From positions 372,001 to 436,000 of the forward strand of contig JAUILN010000004.1 in the NCBI GenBank assembly GCA_030432695.1: 64,000 nt of DNA. Direction: 5' to 3'. The notes below the pieces were generated by a model that searched no databases, had not been told where the DNA came from, and saw only the letters and a list, made by a program, of their open reading frames with translations. The DNA is from a bacterium (GTDB lineage Bacteria; Planctomycetota; UBA1135; UBA2386). The stretch's first letter is position 1. Each line of letters opens with the position of its first letter. Below, one piece after another: positions 54,748 through 63,111 of this stretch. Made by a program: the position numbers and the translations under genes.

Positions 54748-55851
54748 ATGGAACAGCGAACGCAACATGATCCGTCGACCCGCGCGGTCCCGGATCCTCA
54801 TCCACTGCCCGACGCCTCGACGCGGGAGGCCGGCTTCACCCTGCTCGAGATGACCGTCACCGCGGTGATCACCGTCTCGATGGTCTGGCTCGTGAGCACC
54901 CTGAGCCTGTCGGGCATGCGGGCCCAGAAGCTCACCGAGCGGATGGCGCGCGTCACCGAGATCACCCAGGACGTGATCGACGACATGCGCAGCGGGCTCA
55001 CGTCGTCGATCCGGCTGTTCGGCAACGACGCGGTCGGTCAGGGCTACATGGACCTCATGACGCTCGACGCGTCGATGACGCCCTGGATCGCGGGGACCCG
55101 TCTGCCGTCGGTGCGCACCAATGCGCGGATCGAACCGGAAACCGCGCTCGACCCGCGCACCGGCAATGCGCTCCTCTACGCGCGCTACGCCTGGACCCAC
55201 GAGTTCGAGTCGACGGCCGGCAACGTCTACCGCCTCGACGTCTATCGCCTGGAGATGTTCGGCCTGACGACCGGTGGTCGGGGACCGGGCGAGGGGCGGC
55301 CCGACGGGCTGAACCTGGCTCAGTGGGTGAGCGAGCCGATGGTCGATGGCTCGCAGATCGACCGCATCGACGACCCGATCGAGCAGGCCGAGGCCCTCAT
55401 CGATCTGTTGTCCGGGGCACCCGACCGGGATGGGCAATCCCACGACCCGATCCAGGTGGTCTGGCTGGTGGGCGCCGATCCGGCCGACCCACAGACCCTG
55501 CGGCAGATCGAGTCGGTGGGGACCTTGTCGGAGGACTCGGTGTTCCCGCGGGAGTCTGCCTGGGAGATCCTCCCCGCCCCGGGCCTGATCCGCGCGGACA
55601 TCCTCGACTACCGCCACCACTCGGTGGCGACGGCCTACGCGCCGTTGGTCGTAGGTGTCGGGCGGTTCGCACAACGTAGCCTGAGCACCATGGGCGGCAT
55701 GCGCTCGCCGCTGCACGGCTTCGAGGTCCAGGTGGTCGGGCCCTCGTCCTCGCGGCAGGTACTCCTGCACCTGTCCCTGATCACCACACGCGCCAGCGAC
55801 CACCGCGCCTGGCACGACATGCAGATCATCGTGGACATCCGGGACGTCTGA
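54748..55851 (+). CDS. Pilin-like (prepilin N-terminal motif) protein
   Basis: A 367-residue protein with leader ending EAG, then F-T-L-L-E (Glu +5) and a hydrophobic helix (about 28-50): a type IV prepilin signal. The remainder (about 60-367) is soluble and longer than usual minor pilins; no other domain is recognised. The ATG at 54748 is supported by a strong ribosome-binding site GGGGAGGA at 54736-54743, preferred to the GTG overlapping the previous stop. It is the second gene of a two-gene unit with the giant pseudopilin, so both probably enter one filament or secretion apparatus. Confidence 0.78.
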   Translation: MEQRTQHDPSTRAVPDPHPLPDASTREAGFTLLEMTVTAVITVSMVWLVSTLSLSGMRAQKLTERMARVTEITQDVIDDMRSGLTSSIRLFGNDAVGQGYMDLMTLDASMTPWIAGTRLPSVRTNARIEPETALDPRTGNALLYARYAWTHEFESTAGNVYRLDVYRLEMFGLTTGGRGPGEGRPDGLNLAQWVSEPMVDGSQIDRIDDPIEQAEALIDLLSGAPDRDGQSHDPIQVVWLVGADPADPQTLRQIESVGTLSEDSVFPRESAWEILPAPGLIRADILDYRHHSVATAYAPLVVGVGRFAQRSLSTMGGMRSPLHGFEVQVVGPSSSRQVLLHLSLITTRASDHRAWHDMQIIVDIRDV

Positions 55852-55929
55852 TCGGACCGGAGCGGGCTTGCCCTTCCGACCGCAGCTGGCTAGCCTGCGC
55901 GGTTCGCCAGATTCCCGGAGGCAGGCTCC

Positions 55930-56154
55930 TTGAGCAACGACGACACGATCCCCCAGCAGCTCACCCGCCAGGTCGGCGGCTCCTTCCAGCTGACCGCGCT
56001 CCTGCAGAAGCGGGTCCGCGAGCTGGTTCGCGGCGACCGGCCCCTCTACGAGACCCGCGAGCGCAACTACATCAAGATCGCCGCGGAGGAGCTGTCGCGC
56101 GGCTTGATCGAACTCGTCCCCGACGCCGAGGACCAGACGCCGATGGGCCTCTGA
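55930..56154 (+). CDS. RNA polymerase omega subunit-like protein
   Basis: A 74-residue protein resembling RpoZ: the helix FQLTALLQKRVRELVRGDRP corresponds to the conserved RxxLxxxAxxRAR segment of omega, followed by a second helix IKIAAEELSRGLIEL like the 'ALxEIxxGKI' end. Size fits. The only suitable start is TTG at 55930, with GGAGG at 55917-55921 at good spacing. The usual neighbours gmk or spoT are absent, so the call rests on sequence pattern only. Confidence 0.6.
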   Translation: MSNDDTIPQQLTRQVGGSFQLTALLQKRVRELVRGDRPLYETRERNYIKIAAEELSRGLIELVPDAEDQTPMGL

Positions 56155-56190
56155 TCGACTGTTTCCGGAGATTTGCGCTCCCAGCGCTGA

Positions 56191-56517
56191 TTCTCGGGAG
56201 GAGTCGATCCAAGGAACACGGGCAGCGCGGCCGACTGCCTCGGGGCATGGCGAGCGCAGCGAGTCATGCCCATCCAATGGTGGCAGGAGGCTGCGCAGAT
56301 CGACTCCGGAGGAGTCGGTCCAAACAACACCATCAGCGCGGCCGACTGCCTCCGGGCATGGCGAGCGCAGCGAGTCATGCCCATCCACTGGTGGCAGGAG
56401 GCCGCGCAGATCGACTCCGGAGGAGTCGGTCCAAACAACACCATCAGCGCGGCCGACTGCCTCCGGGCATGGCGAGCGCAGCGAGTCATGCCCATCCAAT
56501 GGTGGCAGGAGGCCGCG
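56191..56517. repeat. Three 111-bp tandem repeats
   Basis: Copies at about 56191-56301, 56302-56412 and 56413-56517. Copies two and three differ by few bases; copy one is diverged in its first about 45 bases. The unit contains internal dyads (GACTCCGGAGGAGTC and GGGCATGGCGAGC...GAGTCATGCCC). Because 111 is a multiple of three, several frames stay open through it, but none has gene-like character. It fills most of the 495-base gap between the omega-like gene and the kinase. Confidence 0.92.
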
Positions 56518-56649
56518 CTGAATCGTCGGGCCTGCAAGTCGTCGGGATGGGTTGCTCGAGGGCCGCGCCGGTGCGGATGGTTGCCGGCACCCGTCCGCCC
56601 GTCTCCGATGCGGACGTCCGTGACCCCCGGATGAACTCCGGCCGCACCG

Positions 56650-59600
56650 TTGGTCGATGATCGACGCGTGGTGCCACGCGACGACCGCAGGACCCCTCGG
56701 ATCGGTGAATTCCGTCTGCTCGGCGAGATCGGGCGTGGCGGCATGGGCATCGTGCACCGCGCGGTCCACGAGCCATCGGGTCGCCCCTGCGCGCTGAAGG
56801 TCCTGCCGTCGCTGGTCGGGCTCGATCCGGCCGCGGTGGCCCGCTTCCACCGCGAGGCGGAAGCCGCGGCGCGCATCAGTCATCCCGGCATCGTCGCGGT
56901 GCACTCCTTCGGCGAGCAGGATGGCGTGCATTGGCTGGCGATGGACTACGTGTCCGGCCCGTCGCTGGATCGCCTGCTCGGTGATCTCGCGGGCCGCGAT
57001 CCGGCGACCTTCCGTGGCACCTTCTTCGAGGAGACCGGCCTCTGCGACGTGGTCCCGGGTCTCGATCGGTCGGCGGGTCGTTCCAGGGGTGTCGACCGTT
57101 ATGTCCGCAGCTGTCTGTGGATGCTGGCCGGGGCAGCGGAGGCGCTGGCGGTCGCGCACGATGCGGGTGTCGTGCACCGCGACGTCAAACCGAGCAACCT
57201 GCTGGTGGGGCGAGGCGGACGACTGGTCATCGCCGACTTCGGTCTGGCCCGGAACGTCGGCGACGACCCACTGACGCGCACCGGCGACGTGGTCGGCACA
57301 CCGTGCTACATGGCCCCGGAACAGGCTCGGGGAGATCGCGACGTCGGGCCCGCCGCCGACGTCTACGGACTTGGTGCGACGCTGTTCGAGCTGCTGACCC
57401 TCGCGCCGCCTTTCGAGGGTGCGCATGCGGGAGACATCCTGCGCCGGATCCTCGACGAGGAGCCGACGCCGTTGCGTCTCCTGCATCCCGAGGTGCCGAG
57501 ATCGGTCGCCGAACTGGTGGAGCGCTGCCTCGAGAAGGACCCAGCGGACCGGCCGGCGGATGCAGGTGGACTGGCCATCGCGCTCCGGTCGCTCGCCGAG
57601 GGTGGGTCGTGGACTCCGCCGAAGCGCGGGGCGCGGCGCTGGCTGTCGCGGGCCGTGATGCGTCACTCGCGCCCACTCGCGGCGACCGCGACCCTGTCGG
57701 CAGCTGTCGTCGGTTCGCTGGCGGTCGCCGGCATCATCCGGATGCGCGAGGCCGAGCAGGACGGGAGCGTGGCGCTGGCCGGGGCTCGCGTTCACCTGGC
57801 GCGGGGCGAGTTCGCGGCCGCGGAGAAGGCCTACGGTCGAGCCGAGGCGCTGCTCGGGCTTCCGGCGGTGGCCGAAGCACGGCTTCGCGATCGCGACGAG
57901 TGCTTCGAAGGTCTCTACGCGGCGGGCCGTCATGACGAACTCGTGGCGTGGCTGGACAGCTGGCCGTCGTCGGTTCGCGACGAGGCACACCGTCGCTGTC
58001 TCGCGCGGGCGCGAGGACTCGGCGGCCTCGTCTGCGAGGTTCCAGGGAACTGGCCCGTCGGTGCGGTGCGGATCCTCGCGCGCGAGGTTCCGTCCGTGGC
58101 GCCCGGCGCGGACGGGCCGGAGGGGATCGAGGTGCTGCCGGGTGCGTCGATCGAACTTCCGGTGGGGCACTGGCGCTTGTGTGCCGAGGGGAACGGCGTA
58201 GACGCCCTCGCCCGCCAGACCCTCGAAGTCGACGTCGTCCGTGATGTGCAGGTCCGAGTCGGGTTCTTGCCCGTGCACGAGGCGGATCGGCCCGAAGCGG
58301 ATGCGGCCTTGCTGCTCGACCCGATGCGCGGAGTGCCGGTTTGGCTCGATCGCCAGCCATGGACCGTGTCGCGCCATCGTCAGCTCCTCGCGGCCCTCGA
58401 CGATCCCGATCTGCGCGCGGAGCTGACGCCGGACGATCGCGGCGTGGCGCCCGTGGGTCTCGGCGCGGCGGCGGATCGACCGGTGCTCGGTCTGGAGCCG
58501 GCGCAGGCGCGGGTGCTGGCCATGCTCGCCGGAGCGCACCTTGCGGAACCCGAACTGCTGGCGGCGGCGCCGGGCGGTGCGGCCGCCGGGGGCCAGGACC
58601 CGGATCGAGTGGCCTGGCTCGCCCGCTTCGCGGAACCGCAGGTCGAGATCGGTTCCTTGCGGATGTTCGACGCCCGCGCAGCCGCGGCGGCAGCGTCGGG
58701 CATCCGCCGCGCTCGGCGTTTCGCGATCGACACCGGAGGTCGGGTCGGTCTCACGCTCTGGGCTCGCACCGACGAGCAGGGGCGTGTACGCCTCGATCTC
58801 GATGGCTGGCGACGTCGTGACGTTCCGCAGGTCGTGGGTCTCGAGGGCGGCGTGCCGATGCCGGCACAGCTGGTCGACCTCGCGGATGGCGGCCTCGAGC
58901 TCCGCCTGGCAAGGCCGGGCGTGACCGTTCGGGTCGACCTCACCGTCGTCGCGGTCGAGGCACTGCAGGGTGACGCGGGTCGACTCGAACTCGACTTCCC
59001 GGCCGGTGTGCCGGGAGTCGCCGAGCTGTTCGCGGTCCAGCTGGCGACCGGTGCGGCGATCAGAGACTCCGGCGCGCTGCGGTGCGTGGCGCGTCAGTCC
59101 TCGGTCGGTAGTCTCTGGGAGGTCCGTCGCGACCCAGGGACCGACCCGGGGCCGCGTCTGGTGCTGGATGTCGACGGAGCGTGGACCGAACGCTGGCCAT
59201 CCGCGGCTCGGGTGCGGAGTTGGCTCGCTGCGGCCGGGGGCGAGTCCGGGGAACTTCGTGCGGTGGTCGCGCTCGGCGACGTCGTCGCGATCGACCGCGT
59301 GGTCGGGAGCCCGATCGACGAGTCCGATGACGTCGGCCGACCGGTCCCGGGTTGGCGCGAGCGAGTCAGCGTCGACCGCGGATTCGACCCGCCGACGGTG
59401 ATCGCTCGCTTCCCGGCGCGACGTCCCGACACCGGGGTTCTCGCGGCGGGCGGCTACCGGCACGAGGGGCTCGGAATCGTCTGGAGTCCGGAAGGGGCGG
59501 GGCCGACCGGAGACGTCGCTCTCGAGCGGCTCGCCGAGCACTGGTTGCCGGTGCAGGTGCGAGCCATGAGCGGACGGCTTCCCGGTGTCCGGGTCCTGGT

Positions 59601-59940
59601 GACCGCACTTCCGGTCGAGCTGGGCCGGTCGCCGGCCGCGTCGCTGTTCCGGCTTTCCGGTGGCACGAGCGGCGATCCGCGACGGCTACGGGATGCCTGG
59701 GAGGAGCCGGTGGCGTTCGGTAGCGGGATCGAACTGGTCGAGAGCCATGCCCTGTTGTTCGTCGACGGGCAGGACGCAGTCCGCCACGAGCGGTGGCTCC
59801 ACCTACGCAAGGCCGGTCGTGCCGAGCTGCTGTGGCGCGAGGTAGTCCAGGCCGACGGAAGACAGGATGCGCTGGAGTCGGCCGAGTCTGCGGCGGTCCA
59901 GGCGTGGTTCGAACGTCTCCGCGCAGGTCTCGCGTACTGA
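56650..59940 (+). CDS. Transmembrane Ser/Thr protein kinase
   Basis: A 1096-residue Hanks-type kinase. Kinase domain about 18-315: Gly-rich loop GEIGRGGMGIV (25-35), ATP Lys50 in ALKVLP, catalytic loop HRDVKPSN (about 176-183), DFG near 196 and the activation segment GTPCYMAPEQ. One transmembrane helix lies at about 340-362. The remaining about 730 residues are outside the membrane and unrecognised, beginning with a helical TPR-like part (EFAAAEKAYGRAEAL), then mixed beta-rich modules. All catalytic residues are present. The first start is TTG 56650; GTG at 56668 or 56671 is as likely. The extracytoplasmic part presumably senses an envelope signal. Confidence 0.88.
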   Translation: MVDDRRVVPRDDRRTPRIGEFRLLGEIGRGGMGIVHRAVHEPSGRPCALKVLPSLVGLDPAAVARFHREAEAAARISHPGIVAVHSFGEQDGVHWLAMDYVSGPSLDRLLGDLAGRDPATFRGTFFEETGLCDVVPGLDRSAGRSRGVDRYVRSCLWMLAGAAEALAVAHDAGVVHRDVKPSNLLVGRGGRLVIADFGLARNVGDDPLTRTGDVVGTPCYMAPEQARGDRDVGPAADVYGLGATLFELLTLAPPFEGAHAGDILRRILDEEPTPLRLLHPEVPRSVAELVERCLEKDPADRPADAGGLAIALRSLAEGGSWTPPKRGARRWLSRAVMRHSRPLAATATLSAAVVGSLAVAGIIRMREAEQDGSVALAGARVHLARGEFAAAEKAYGRAEALLGLPAVAEARLRDRDECFEGLYAAGRHDELVAWLDSWPSSVRDEAHRRCLARARGLGGLVCEVPGNWPVGAVRILAREVPSVAPGADGPEGIEVLPGASIELPVGHWRLCAEGNGVDALARQTLEVDVVRDVQVRVGFLPVHEADRPEADAALLLDPMRGVPVWLDRQPWTVSRHRQLLAALDDPDLRAELTPDDRGVAPVGLGAAADRPVLGLEPAQARVLAMLAGAHLAEPELLAAAPGGAAAGGQDPDRVAWLARFAEPQVEIGSLRMFDARAAAAAASGIRRARRFAIDTGGRVGLTLWARTDEQGRVRLDLDGWRRRDVPQVVGLEGGVPMPAQLVDLADGGLELRLARPGVTVRVDLTVVAVEALQGDAGRLELDFPAGVPGVAELFAVQLATGAAIRDSGALRCVARQSSVGSLWEVRRDPGTDPGPRLVLDVDGAWTERWPSAARVRSWLAAAGGESGELRAVVALGDVVAIDRVVGSPIDESDDVGRPVPGWRERVSVDRGFDPPTVIARFPARRPDTGVLAAGGYRHEGLGIVWSPEGAGPTGDVALERLAEHWLPVQVRAMSGRLPGVRVLVTALPVELGRSPAASLFRLSGGTSGDPRRLRDAWEEPVAFGSGIELVESHALLFVDGQDAVRHERWLHLRKAGRAELLWREVVQADGRQDALESAESAAVQAWFERLRAGLAY

Positions 59941-60084
59941 TCGACGACGACCCTCCGGCTCCGAGTCCGTCCCGGATCGGGATCCCGGTTCAGCTCGGGT
60001 GTCGCGATGGACGATGTCCCGAACGGTCCTGTCCGGTATCGGAACATGGGCCCGACCGCCGCCGACCCTGTTCGGGAGACTGCC

Positions 60085-61041
60085 ATGAGACGCCCGCTGT
60101 TCCTCGCCGCCCTGTTCGCCTCGGGCCTGACGCCGCTGCTCGCCCAGGACCCGCGACCGGCCGGTCGCGACGAGGTCCAGCGCGAGATCGAGGCGCGCGA
60201 GCGCGCGATGCGCGAGGGCAAGGTCGTGCGCAGCAACGTGCGCATCACCGTCCGTCTGAAGAACGGCAGCAAGCTGGCGGGTGTGGTGCGCAACGGCCGC
60301 TTCATCGAGCGCCACGACGGGCTGCAGTTCGTGCCGGCCGACGTACGCGTGGAGGGCGCGGGCGTGCGGTTGTGGTACTACGATCAGACCAACAGCTACG
60401 TGTTCCTGCCGTTCGAGACCATCGACTCGCACACCATCGGCAAGGTGCTGACCGACGACGAAGTGCGCGAGATCGGCCTGCAGTTCGACAAGGAGCAACG
60501 GGAGCGGTTGGCGCGCCTGCGCGCCGAGCACGCGCGTCGAGAGGCTGCCGCGAAGAACGGCGGTGGCGAGGGGGTGAAGGGGGGCGATCCGGCGGGAGGT
60601 CCCGATCAGAGCGGACCGGCGCCGGAGGGAACGGGCGGCGACGAGATCCCCGAACTCACCGAGACCCAGCGGGCGCTGCTGGCCGAGTTCCCCCCGGGGA
60701 CCGAGTGGTATCCCGCCAAGCTGGGCGAGCTCGAACGGCGCAAGGTCGTCATCGGCGTGTTCCCGAACGAGAAGGAACAGCGCTTCATGGACAACTTCGC
60801 GGCCTGGAACGAGGCCTACGAGGTGTGGCGCGAGATCGAGCAGCGGGAGGCGGCGAAGAACGGTGGTGGCACCGGCGGACCGCCGGCGCCGGGTGGCACG
60901 CCGACCCCGAAGCCCGGCGCGACGCCGCCGGGCGGGGCCACTCCGCCCGGAGCCACGCCGCCAGGAGGAGTCGGCCCACAGGGCAGCACCCCGCCCACCG
61001 GTTGGGGCAAGCGGACGACCGGGAGTGGTTCGGGTCTTTGA
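60085..61041 (+). CDS. Exported protein with Pro/Gly/Thr-rich tail, unknown
   Basis: A 318-residue protein with a signal peptide (1-20, ending PLLAQ). A basic amphipathic region follows, then a beta-rich module (about 46-120; VRITVRLKNGSKLAGVVRNG, FLPFETIDSH) of the same 'xLKNGSKLxGxV' type as in the protein at 33139. A Gly-rich hinge, a helical segment (about 190-255; ELERRKVVIGVFPNEKEQRF) and a low-complexity tail with repeated TPPGG and ATPPG motifs complete it. No enzymatic motif is seen. Start ATG at 60085 gives the signal. Confidence 0.65.
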   Translation: MRRPLFLAALFASGLTPLLAQDPRPAGRDEVQREIEARERAMREGKVVRSNVRITVRLKNGSKLAGVVRNGRFIERHDGLQFVPADVRVEGAGVRLWYYDQTNSYVFLPFETIDSHTIGKVLTDDEVREIGLQFDKEQRERLARLRAEHARREAAAKNGGGEGVKGGDPAGGPDQSGPAPEGTGGDEIPELTETQRALLAEFPPGTEWYPAKLGELERRKVVIGVFPNEKEQRFMDNFAAWNEAYEVWREIEQREAAKNGGGTGGPPAPGGTPTPKPGATPPGGATPPGATPPGGVGPQGSTPPTGWGKRTTGSGSGL

Positions 61042-61104
61042 GCCCCGGGTTCGACGCCGCCGAATCGACTTGATCTCGGAGGGCCCGGCGCAATCCTCCT
61101 CAGG

Positions 61105-62028
61105 ATGCCCGAGGCATTCCTGTTCACCGGCCAAGGCTCCCAGTTCCCCGGCATGGGGAAGGACCTCGCCGAGAGCCATTCCGCAGCCGCCGAGACCTTC
61201 GCAGCCGCCGACGAGGCGCTGGGGGAGTCGCTCTCCGCGCTGTGCTTCGAAGGCCCCGAGGATCGACTCGGCCTCACCGAGAACACCCAGCCGGCCACGC
61301 TGACGGTGTCGATCGCGGCTTGGCGGGCGGCCGGTGCCCGTCGCCCCGACGTTGCTGCGGGCCACTCGCTCGGCGAGTACTCCGCGCTGACCGCGGCGGG
61401 GGTGTTCGGGTTCGCCGACGCGGTGCGGCTGGTGCGCGAGCGGGCCCGGCGCATGCAGGCCGCGGTCCCCGCAGGAGTGGGCGGCATGGTGGCACTGCGT
61501 CGCTCCTCGGTCGAAGAGGCGCGGGAGCTGGCGGCATCGATCCAGAGCGGCGTCTGCGACGTCGCGAACTACAACACGCCGGCACAGATCGTCCTGTCCG
61601 GCTCCGCCGAGGCGATGGACGAGGTCGTCGAGAAGGTCGGCGCGCGCATGGCGGTGCGGCTCGCCGTGTCGGTGCCTTTCCACAGCTCGCTGCTGAAGGA
61701 CGCCGCGGCCGGATTCGCCGAGGTGCTACGCGACGTGCCGATGCGCGATCCGTCGTTCCCGGTGTGGTGCAACGTCGACGCCAGGCCGGTGACGACCGCG
61801 GCCGAGGCGCGCGACGCGCTCGAGCGGCAGTTCGCGGGTTCGGTGCTGTGGACGCAGACGGTCGAGGCGTTGCTGCAGGATATCGGCGTGCGGCACTTCG
61901 TCGAGTTCGGACCGAAGCCCACGCTGGCCCGGATGGTCCAGCAGATCGCCCAGCCGCTGGGCGTGGGAGAACTCGTCGTCGGATCGGTGTGCACCTCGGC
62001 CGACCTGAGCGGTAGCTCCGAAGCGTGA
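61105..62028 (+). CDS. fabD: Malonyl-CoA:ACP transacylase
   Basis: A 307-residue enzyme loading malonate on acyl carrier protein for fatty acid synthesis. GQGSQ (10-14 with the preceding Thr), nucleophile elbow GHSLGEYS with Ser88, the VRERARRMQ Arg that binds malonate, VPFHSSLL with the catalytic His, and the C-terminal FGPKPTLARM. Length typical. The other fab genes are not adjacent; lipid A genes follow. Confidence 0.95.
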   Translation: MPEAFLFTGQGSQFPGMGKDLAESHSAAAETFAAADEALGESLSALCFEGPEDRLGLTENTQPATLTVSIAAWRAAGARRPDVAAGHSLGEYSALTAAGVFGFADAVRLVRERARRMQAAVPAGVGGMVALRRSSVEEARELAASIQSGVCDVANYNTPAQIVLSGSAEAMDEVVEKVGARMAVRLAVSVPFHSSLLKDAAAGFAEVLRDVPMRDPSFPVWCNVDARPVTTAAEARDALERQFAGSVLWTQTVEALLQDIGVRHFVEFGPKPTLARMVQQIAQPLGVGELVVGSVCTSADLSGSSEA

Positions 62029-62073
62029 TCCTCTCGACACCAGTTTCGGGTGCGGGAGGTCGAGGTCGGTTGG

Positions 62074-63111
62074 ATGGCTGCTGACGACGCCGTTCGGGTG
62101 CTGCGCCGCAGCCTGTGGCCGCTGTCGTTCGTCTACGCGGGCGTCGCGGCGCTGCGCAACGGGTTGTTCGACCGCGGCATCAAGCGTGTCCACCGGATCG
62201 GCCTGCCGGTGATCTCGGTCGGCAACCTCACCGTCGGCGGGACCGGCAAGACGCCGATGGTGAGCTGGCTGGTGGACCGTGCCCAGGCCGAGGGTCTGCG
62301 GCCGGCGGTCCTGGCGCGGGGCTACGGCCGCGCGTCGGATGCCGAACTCAACGACGAGGGATTGTTGCTGCGGCAGCGCCACCCCGGCGTGCCGCAGATC
62401 CAGGACTCCGACCGCGTCGCCGGGGCGCAGGCCCTGGAACGGCGTGGCGACGTCGACGTGGTGATCCTCGACGACGGTTTCCAGCACCGTCGACTGCGCC
62501 GTGACCGGGACCTGGTCCTGGTCGACGCACGGCGACCGCTCGCCGACCATCGGGTTCTGCCAGCCGGCGACCTGCGCGAATTGCCCGGCGGTCTGCGCCG
62601 TGCCGACCTGGTGGTGATGACCCGGGCGGAGGGCCTCGACGCGTCGGCACTGGACGAGCGGCGCGTCGGATTGCGCCGGATCGCGCGGCGTGACGATCTG
62701 CCGATCCTGGCCGCCGAACATGCGCCGCGCGGCGTCGAGTCACGGCCTGGGTCAGGTGCGCTTGCGGGGCCCGAGTCCCTGCGCGGTCGCCGGGTGTTCC
62801 TGGTCTCGTCGATCGCCCGGCCGGCGAGCTTCGAGGCGACCGTCGAGCGGCTCGGCGCCGAGGTCATCGAGCACCGGGCCTACCGCGACCACCATCGGCA
62901 CGACCACCTGGCGCTGCGCGCGCTGGCCCGACGCGCGGCCGAACTCGGCGCAGAGTTGCTGACCACCGCCAAGGACGCGGTCAAGTTCCCCGACGCCGAG
63001 GACTGTCCTCACCTGGTGCTGCACATCGGGCTGCGCTTCCTCGGAGCGGAACCAGACGCGAGGCAGCTCGGTCTCGACCTCGCGACACGTGCCGCGGGAG
63101 AGCCGTCGTGA
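62074..63111 (+). CDS. lpxK: Tetraacyldisaccharide 4'-kinase
   Basis: A 345-residue inner-membrane-associated kinase that phosphorylates the 4' position of the lipid A precursor. Motifs: SVGNLTVGGTGKTP (48-61), LARGYGR, DVVILDDGFQHRRLRRD and the NLVLVDA-like DLVLVDARRPL. ATG at 62074 is chosen over GTG at 62050 because a GAGG lies eight bases before it. The next gene (LpxL-like) overlaps its stop. With fabD just upstream this is a lipid A/fatty acid cluster. Confidence 0.94.
   Translation: MAADDAVRVLRRSLWPLSFVYAGVAALRNGLFDRGIKRVHRIGLPVISVGNLTVGGTGKTPMVSWLVDRAQAEGLRPAVLARGYGRASDAELNDEGLLLRQRHPGVPQIQDSDRVAGAQALERRGDVDVVILDDGFQHRRLRRDRDLVLVDARRPLADHRVLPAGDLRELPGGLRRADLVVMTRAEGLDASALDERRVGLRRIARRDDLPILAAEHAPRGVESRPGSGALAGPESLRGRRVFLVSSIARPASFEATVERLGAEVIEHRAYRDHHRHDHLALRALARRAAELGAELLTTAKDAVKFPDAEDCPHLVLHIGLRFLGAEPDARQLGLDLATRAAGEPS

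Noticed and set aside
56247..56660. Open frames encoding a threefold 37-residue repeat
   Set aside because: Frames stay open only because the DNA repeat is 111 bases; no ribosome-binding site and biased composition.
54685..59541. 1618-codon leftward open frame opposite the pilin and kinase genes
   Set aside because: Shadow frame. The opposite strand has prepilin and kinase motifs, and the frame passes through the 111-bp repeats.
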